A stretch of DNA of 15,623 bases from positions 1 to 15,623 of the forward strand of contig JAYSFC010000090.1 in the NCBI GenBank assembly GCA_041913505.1, written 5' to 3'. How positions within the stretch are numbered: position 1 is the first letter of the stretch; each line of letters begins with the position of its first letter. The stretch is from JAYSFC01 sp041913505. Lineage in GTDB: Bacteria; Pseudomonadota; Gammaproteobacteria; Burkholderiales; Burkholderiaceae_C. Positions 12,816-15,623 of this stretch are shown piece after piece. The notes under the pieces are model-generated. The model saw only the letters and a program-made list of their open reading frames with translations. It made no database searches and was not told where the DNA came from. Position numbers and translations under genes: made by a program.

Positions 12816-13595
12816 TCAGTGCAGACAGCGTTGCTGCGCGAGGAAGTCGAGCAGCAGGCTATCGAAGCCCTCGGGGTCTTCGAGCTGGGGCCAGTGGCCC
12901 ACGGCTGGCAGGCCCACGTGGCGCGCATCGGGCAGCACCTGGGCGAGGGCCTGCAGCGCCTCGGGCGGCGTGCAGCGGTCCTGCGCGCCGCTGATGAGCA
13001 GCGTGGGCGCATGCATGTGGGCCAGCGTGGCGGCATCCCGGTCGAACACGGGCAGCGCCTCCAGCGCCCGGCGGTACACCGCGCGGTGCACCTGGGCCAT
13101 GGCGTGGTGGGCCAGCTTCACGCCCTCGGGCAGGGCGCCGCTGCCGATCTGCTGGGGCACGATCCGGTCGGCAATCTCTTCCATGGAGCGGCCTTCGGCC
13201 AGCGCTGCGAGGCGCGGCTGCACCCAGGCCTGGCGCGCGGCTTCGTCGAGCGGCGGGCCGCCCGCGCACAGCACGAGGCGCTCCACGCGCCGCGGGTCGC
13301 GCAACGCCGCCTCCAGTGCCACCATGGCGCCCATGCCGTGGCCCACGAGGGTCACGCGCTCGCAGCGCAGCGCTTCGGCCAACGCGAGGCAGCTCTGCGC
13401 GAGGCCCTTGAAGCCGTAGGGTTCGACGGGAACGCTGTAGCCGTAGCCGGGCATGTCCCAGGCGATGGCGCGGTAGCCCAGGCTTGCGAGGGTTTCAACC
13501 TGGGGCGCGAAGCTCAGATGGCCGCCATCCGCGTCGTGCAGCAAAAGCACCGCGGGCCCGTGGCCCAGGGTGGTGAAGTGGGGCAGGTGCGCCAT
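12816..13595 (-). CDS. Alpha/beta hydrolase-fold protein with Gly in place of the nucleophile Ser
   Basis: A 259-residue protein of the classic alpha/beta hydrolase size. Visible elements are the oxyanion-side strand VLLLHDADGGHLSF (His20-Asp21 where HG is usual), AIAWDMPGYGYS (about 44-54), the nucleophile elbow TLVGHGMGAMVAL (82-94), the acid strand TLLISGAQDRCTPP (Asp206) and the histidine loop GHWPQLEDP (His234). The elbow reads G85-H-G87-M-G89, so the expected serine of GHSMG is glycine (codon GGC at 13335-13337). Asp and His are present. The protein may be inactive as an esterase, use a non-serine mechanism, or reflect a one-base error. ATG at 13595 is chosen because AAGGA precedes it closely and the fold starts there; the frame is open further upstream. 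It is divergent from the flavin reductase gene and upstream of the substrate-binding protein gene. Confidence 0.88.
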   Translation of the reverse strand: MAHLPHFTTLGHGPAVLLLHDADGGHLSFAPQVETLASLGYRAIAWDMPGYGYSVPVEPYGFKGLAQSCLALAEALRCERVTLVGHGMGAMVALEAALRDPRRVERLVLCAGGPPLDEAARQAWVQPRLAALAEGRSMEEIADRIVPQQIGSGALPEGVKLAHHAMAQVHRAVYRRALEALPVFDRDAATLAHMHAPTLLISGAQDRCTPPEALQALAQVLPDARHVGLPAVGHWPQLEDPEGFDSLLLDFLAQQRCLH

Positions 13596-13699
13596 GGCGT
13601 CCTTGGAATGGCCGTGGAATCCCTTCGGCAGCACGCCTGGGGGAGCCAGACCATAATAGCCCACCCTCCAGCCAGCGCGGCTTCGCGCGCCCCGTTTTC
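13596..13699. promoter_or_regulatory. Divergent spacer between hydrolase and flavin reductase genes
   Basis: This 104-bp spacer must carry the promoters of both genes. The only AT-rich hexamer is ATAATA at 13653-13658, read TATTAT on the minus strand, a fair -10 element for the hydrolase/substrate-binding transcript; no convincing -35 partner is visible. AAGGA just upstream of the hydrolase start is its ribosome binding site. Confidence 0.3.
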
Positions 13700-14236
13700 G
13701 TGAACCCTCCCCCCCCGCCCCACCCCGCTGCACACGTTGGCGCAGCCCGCCCCCCGAGCTTCTCCGCGCGCGAGTTCCGCGATGCGCTGGGCATGTTCGC
13801 CACGGGCGTGACCATCGTGACGGCGCGCGGCGCCGACGGCCAGCTCGTGGGACTCACGGCCAATTCGTTCAATTCGGTGTCGCTGCAGCCACCGCTCGTG
13901 CTGTGGAGCCTGGCGCGCACGGCGGCCTCGCTCGCGGCGTTCGCCACGGGATCGCACTATGCGATCAATGTGCTCGCAGCCGACCAGAAGACGCTGGCCG
14001 AGCGCTTCGCCGCGCGCGGCGTGGACCGCTGGGCCGGCGTGGAGCATGCGCCGGGCGTCAGCGGCGCGCCCGTGCTCGCGGGCGCAGCGGCCACGTTCGA
14101 GTGCTTCAACCGCAGCCGCTACGAGGAAGGCGACCACGTCATCTTCGTGGGCGAGGTGGAGCGCTGCGGCCACCGCGCCGGCGTGCCGCCGCTGCTGTAC
14201 CACGGCGGGCGCTTCTACACCGAGCACCCGTTGTAA
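13700..14236 (+). CDS. Flavin reductase-like (HpaC/RutF-type) FMN-binding protein
   Basis: A protein of up to 178 residues. After a proline-rich, probably disordered N-terminus (1-20), the flavin reductase-like split-barrel domain begins at FSAREFRDALGMFATGVTIVTAR and continues with GQLVGLTANSFNSVSLQPPLVLWSL, FATGSHYAINVLAADQKTLAERFA, and DHVIFVGEVERCGH...PLLYHGGRFY, all typical of the short-chain NAD(P)H:flavin reductases that feed reduced FMN or FAD to two-component monooxygenases. No monooxygenase partner is in the window. The start is uncertain: GTG at 13700 is used because the domain needs most of this frame, but no clear ribosome binding site precedes it, and a run of eight C falls at the fourth codon onward. 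The gene ends in a strong hairpin terminator. Confidence 0.88.
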   Translation: MNPPPPPHPAAHVGAARPPSFSAREFRDALGMFATGVTIVTARGADGQLVGLTANSFNSVSLQPPLVLWSLARTAASLAAFATGSHYAINVLAADQKTLAERFAARGVDRWAGVEHAPGVSGAPVLAGAAATFECFNRSRYEEGDHVIFVGEVERCGHRAGVPPLLYHGGRFYTEHPL

Positions 14237-14241
14237 GGCTT

Positions 14242-14258
14242 GCTACTTCATCGATAGC
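14242..14258. repeat. Short palindromic element next to the terminator
   Basis: GCTACTTCATCGATAGC, with GCTA/TAGC ends. Its reverse complement matches the element inside the dehydrogenase gene (10835-10851) at 13 of 17 positions, which suggests a dispersed short repeat. Confidence 0.35.
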
Positions 14259-14263
14259 AAACA

Positions 14264-14297
14264 ACGGCCGCAAGACAAGCGCTTGCGGCCGTTTTTG
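14264..14297. terminator. Strong terminator between flavin reductase gene and minE (probably bidirectional)
   Basis: ACGGCCGCAAG (14264-14274), 7-base loop, CTTGCGGCCGT (14282-14292) form a perfect 11-bp stem, followed by TTTTT on the plus strand. On the minus strand the same stem is followed by TTGTTTG, so it can also end the minCDE transcript, whose last stop codon begins at 14302. Confidence 0.88.
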
Positions 14298-14299
14298 CC

Positions 14300-14563
14300 T
14301 TATTTGACGTTGTCGGGCAGCTCGATCTTGACCTCGAGCACCTCGAGGTTGTCCTGGCGTTCCAGATGCACCTTGAGGTCGTCGGGGCTGATCTTCACGT
14401 ACTTCGAGATCACGGCCACGAGCTCGCGCTGCAGCGCGGGCAGGTAGTCGGGCTGGCCCGCGTTGCGGCCACTGCGCTCGTGCGCCAGGATGATCTGCAG
14501 GCGCTCCTTGGCGACCGCCGCGGTCTTCTTCTTTTCTCCGAGCAGGAAGGACAGCAGGGACAT
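14300..14563 (-). CDS. minE: Cell division topological specificity factor MinE
   Basis: An 87-residue protein of the usual MinE length. The N-terminus MSLLSFLLGEKKKTA is the membrane-targeting sequence, followed by the MinD-contacting helix AVAKERLQIILAHER (about 16-30) and the topological specificity domain with YLPALQRELVAVISKYVKI and a beta strand near EVKIELPD. MinE displaces MinC from MinD and stimulates MinD ATP hydrolysis at the membrane, producing the pole-to-pole oscillation that keeps FtsZ rings at midcell. ATG at 14563 lies 5 bp after the minD stop; its GGAGGGAGG ribosome binding site lies inside the last codons of minD, so the two are translationally coupled. Confidence 0.97.
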   Translation of the reverse strand: MSLLSFLLGEKKKTAAVAKERLQIILAHERSGRNAGQPDYLPALQRELVAVISKYVKISPDDLKVHLERQDNLEVLEVKIELPDNVK

Positions 14564-14568
14564 GGGGC

Positions 14569-15384
14569 TTACCTCCCTCCGAAGATGCGCTTGAAGAAGC
14601 CGGGCTTCTGTGCGTCGATGAAGCGCAGGGGCTTGTCTTCGCCGAGGAAGCGCGCCACCACGTCCTTGTAGGCCTCGGACACGTCCGTGCCCGCGAGGTG
14701 GATGGCCGGCGTGCCCTGGTTGGAGGCCTGCAGCACGCTTTCGGACTCGGGCACCACGCCGATGAGCTTGATGCGCAGGATGTCCTGGATGTCCTCCAGG
14801 CTCAGCATCTGGCCGTCCTGCACGCGGCTGGGGTTGTAGCGCGTGATGAGCAGGTGCTCCTTGATGGGCTCGCCACCCTCGATGGCGCGCCGCGTCTTGC
14901 TCGCCAGCATGCCCAGGATGCGGTCGGAGTCGCGCACGGAGGAGACCTCGGGGTTGGTCACCACCAGGGCCTCGTCGGCGTAGCGCATGGCCAGCAGGGC
15001 GCCGCTCTCAATGCCCGCGGGCGAATCGCAGACGATGTACTCGAAGCCCATCTCGGCGAGGTCCGCCAGCACCTTCTCCACGCCTTCCTGCGTGAGCGCG
15101 TCCTTGTCGCGCGTCTGGCTGGCGGCGAGCACGAACAGGTTGTCGCACTGCTTGTCCTTGATGAGGGCCTGGTTCAGGTTGGCCTCGCCGTGGATCACGT
15201 TGATGAGGTCGTACACCACGCGGCGCTCGCAGCCCATGATGAGGTCGAGGTTGCGCAGGCCGACGTCGAAGTCGATCACGGCGGTCTTGTGGCCCGCGAG
15301 CGCGAGGCCCGATGCAAAGCTGGCACTGGTGGTGGTCTTGCCCACGCCCCCCTTGCCGGAGGTCACGACGACGATTTTGGCCAT
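14569..15384 (-). CDS. minD: Septum site-determining ATPase MinD
   Basis: A 271-residue protein, the usual length. The deviant Walker A motif GKGGVGKTTT (signature lysine K11, K16) follows the first strand, and switch residues D38 and D40 appear in AVIDFDVGLRNLD. The Walker B-like strand is YIVCDSPAGIESGA. The C-terminal KPGFFKRIFGGR is the amphipathic membrane-targeting helix. ATP-bound MinD dimerises on the inner membrane, recruits MinC to block FtsZ assembly, and is released by MinE. ATG at 15384 is chosen over upstream in-frame codons because AAGGAAA lies 8 bases before it and MinD proteins begin MAKIVVVTSGKGGVGKTTT. It is the middle gene of minCDE. Confidence 0.98.
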   Translation of the reverse strand: MAKIVVVTSGKGGVGKTTTSASFASGLALAGHKTAVIDFDVGLRNLDLIMGCERRVVYDLINVIHGEANLNQALIKDKQCDNLFVLAASQTRDKDALTQEGVEKVLADLAEMGFEYIVCDSPAGIESGALLAMRYADEALVVTNPEVSSVRDSDRILGMLASKTRRAIEGGEPIKEHLLITRYNPSRVQDGQMLSLEDIQDILRIKLIGVVPESESVLQASNQGTPAIHLAGTDVSEAYKDVVARFLGEDKPLRFIDAQKPGFFKRIFGGR

Positions 15385-15425
15385 GGTGTGCGGTTTCCTT
15401 GCGTTGGTTCTTGACGAAATTCGGT

Positions 15426-15623
15426 TCACAGCGGTTCGATGAGCAGCTTCTCGCCCTCGAGGCGCACCTGCGCGGGCTTGCCGCGCACGTTGTCGGGCAG
15501 CGCCGTTTCGGTGGTGCGGTAGATGCCCGCGATCGACACGAGCTGCGGCTCCAGGCAGGTGCTGAAGATGCGCGCCTCGGTGTTGCCGCGCGCGCCCGCG
15601 ATGGCGCGCCCGCGCAGCGGCGC
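15426..15623 (-). CDS. minC: Septum site-determining protein MinC, C-terminal part
   Basis: Partial gene: 65 C-terminal residues are visible, and the start lies beyond the window's right edge. The segment LRGRAIAGARGNTEARIFSTCLEPQLVSIAGIYR is the highly conserved beta-helix of the MinC C-domain, which mediates dimerisation and MinD binding; the protein ends in LEGEKLLIEPL. MinC inhibits FtsZ polymerisation away from midcell. The stop codon at 15426-15428 is 41 bp before the minD start, in the standard minC-minD-minE order, and all three are probably one transcript. Confidence 0.96.
   Translation of the reverse strand, partial: APLRGRAIAGARGNTEARIFSTCLEPQLVSIAGIYRTTETALPDNVRGKPAQVRLEGEKLLIEPL

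Noticed and set aside
12689..13036. Upstream extension of the substrate-binding protein frame
   Set aside because: The extension overlaps the hydrolase gene and would bury the signal peptide; ATG at 12688 has a ribosome binding site and a proper signal sequence.

Overview
The window is high-GC bacterial chromosome. Codon usage, protein sequences and gene content (GTP-type PEP carboxykinase, MinCDE with a typical proteobacterial MinE, several LysR regulators, an IPTL-CTERM-like surface protein) suggest a betaproteobacterium, most likely Burkholderiales/Comamonadaceae (Acidovorax-like). That assignment comes from recognising protein families; no search was run.

Layout, left to right. (1) 1-740: the 3' part of pckG (gluconeogenesis), followed by two hairpins, one a textbook terminator. 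(2) 849-3332: a small two-helix membrane protein of unknown function on the minus strand, divergent from a LysR regulator. An AT-rich spacer between them carries a perfect 16-bp palindrome and a second inverted repeat. The LysR gene runs into a metallophosphoesterase gene 12 bp downstream. (3) 3430-5020: a universal stress protein with its own terminator and a possible FNR/Anr half-conserved box, then an AraC-type regulator. (4) 5021-9137: a 748-bp non-coding stretch full of hairpins, then a large secreted repeat protein: signal peptide, N-terminal sandwich domain, five putative-Ig repeats, two or more Big-type repeats, a cadherin-like domain, a choice-of-anchor U-like domain and an IPTL-CTERM-like sorting tail. 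Its 5' part has visibly lower GC than its neighbours. A 100-N scaffold gap interrupts the Big repeats, so the true repeat number is unknown. (5) 9139-11479: an ArgP-like LysR regulator divergent from a DadA-like D-amino acid dehydrogenase, sharing an 80-bp region with a candidate LysR operator. (6) 11489-13595, minus strand: a branched-chain-amino-acid-type ABC substrate-binding protein downstream of an alpha/beta hydrolase whose nucleophile serine appears replaced by glycine. (7) 13700-14236: a flavin reductase-like protein. (8) 14300-15623, minus strand: minE, minD and the 3' end of minC, the canonical division-site operon, separated from the flavin reductase gene by a strong, probably bidirectional terminator.

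Most of the window is ordinary core chromosome with paired regulator/target modules. The accessory-looking part is 5021-9137. I found no CRISPR array, tRNA, rRNA, transposase or toxin-antitoxin pair. I see no clearly new multi-gene system. The best leads are the surface repeat protein with its structured upstream region, the serine-less hydrolase, and a short palindromic element that appears to have been absorbed into the dehydrogenase coding sequence.
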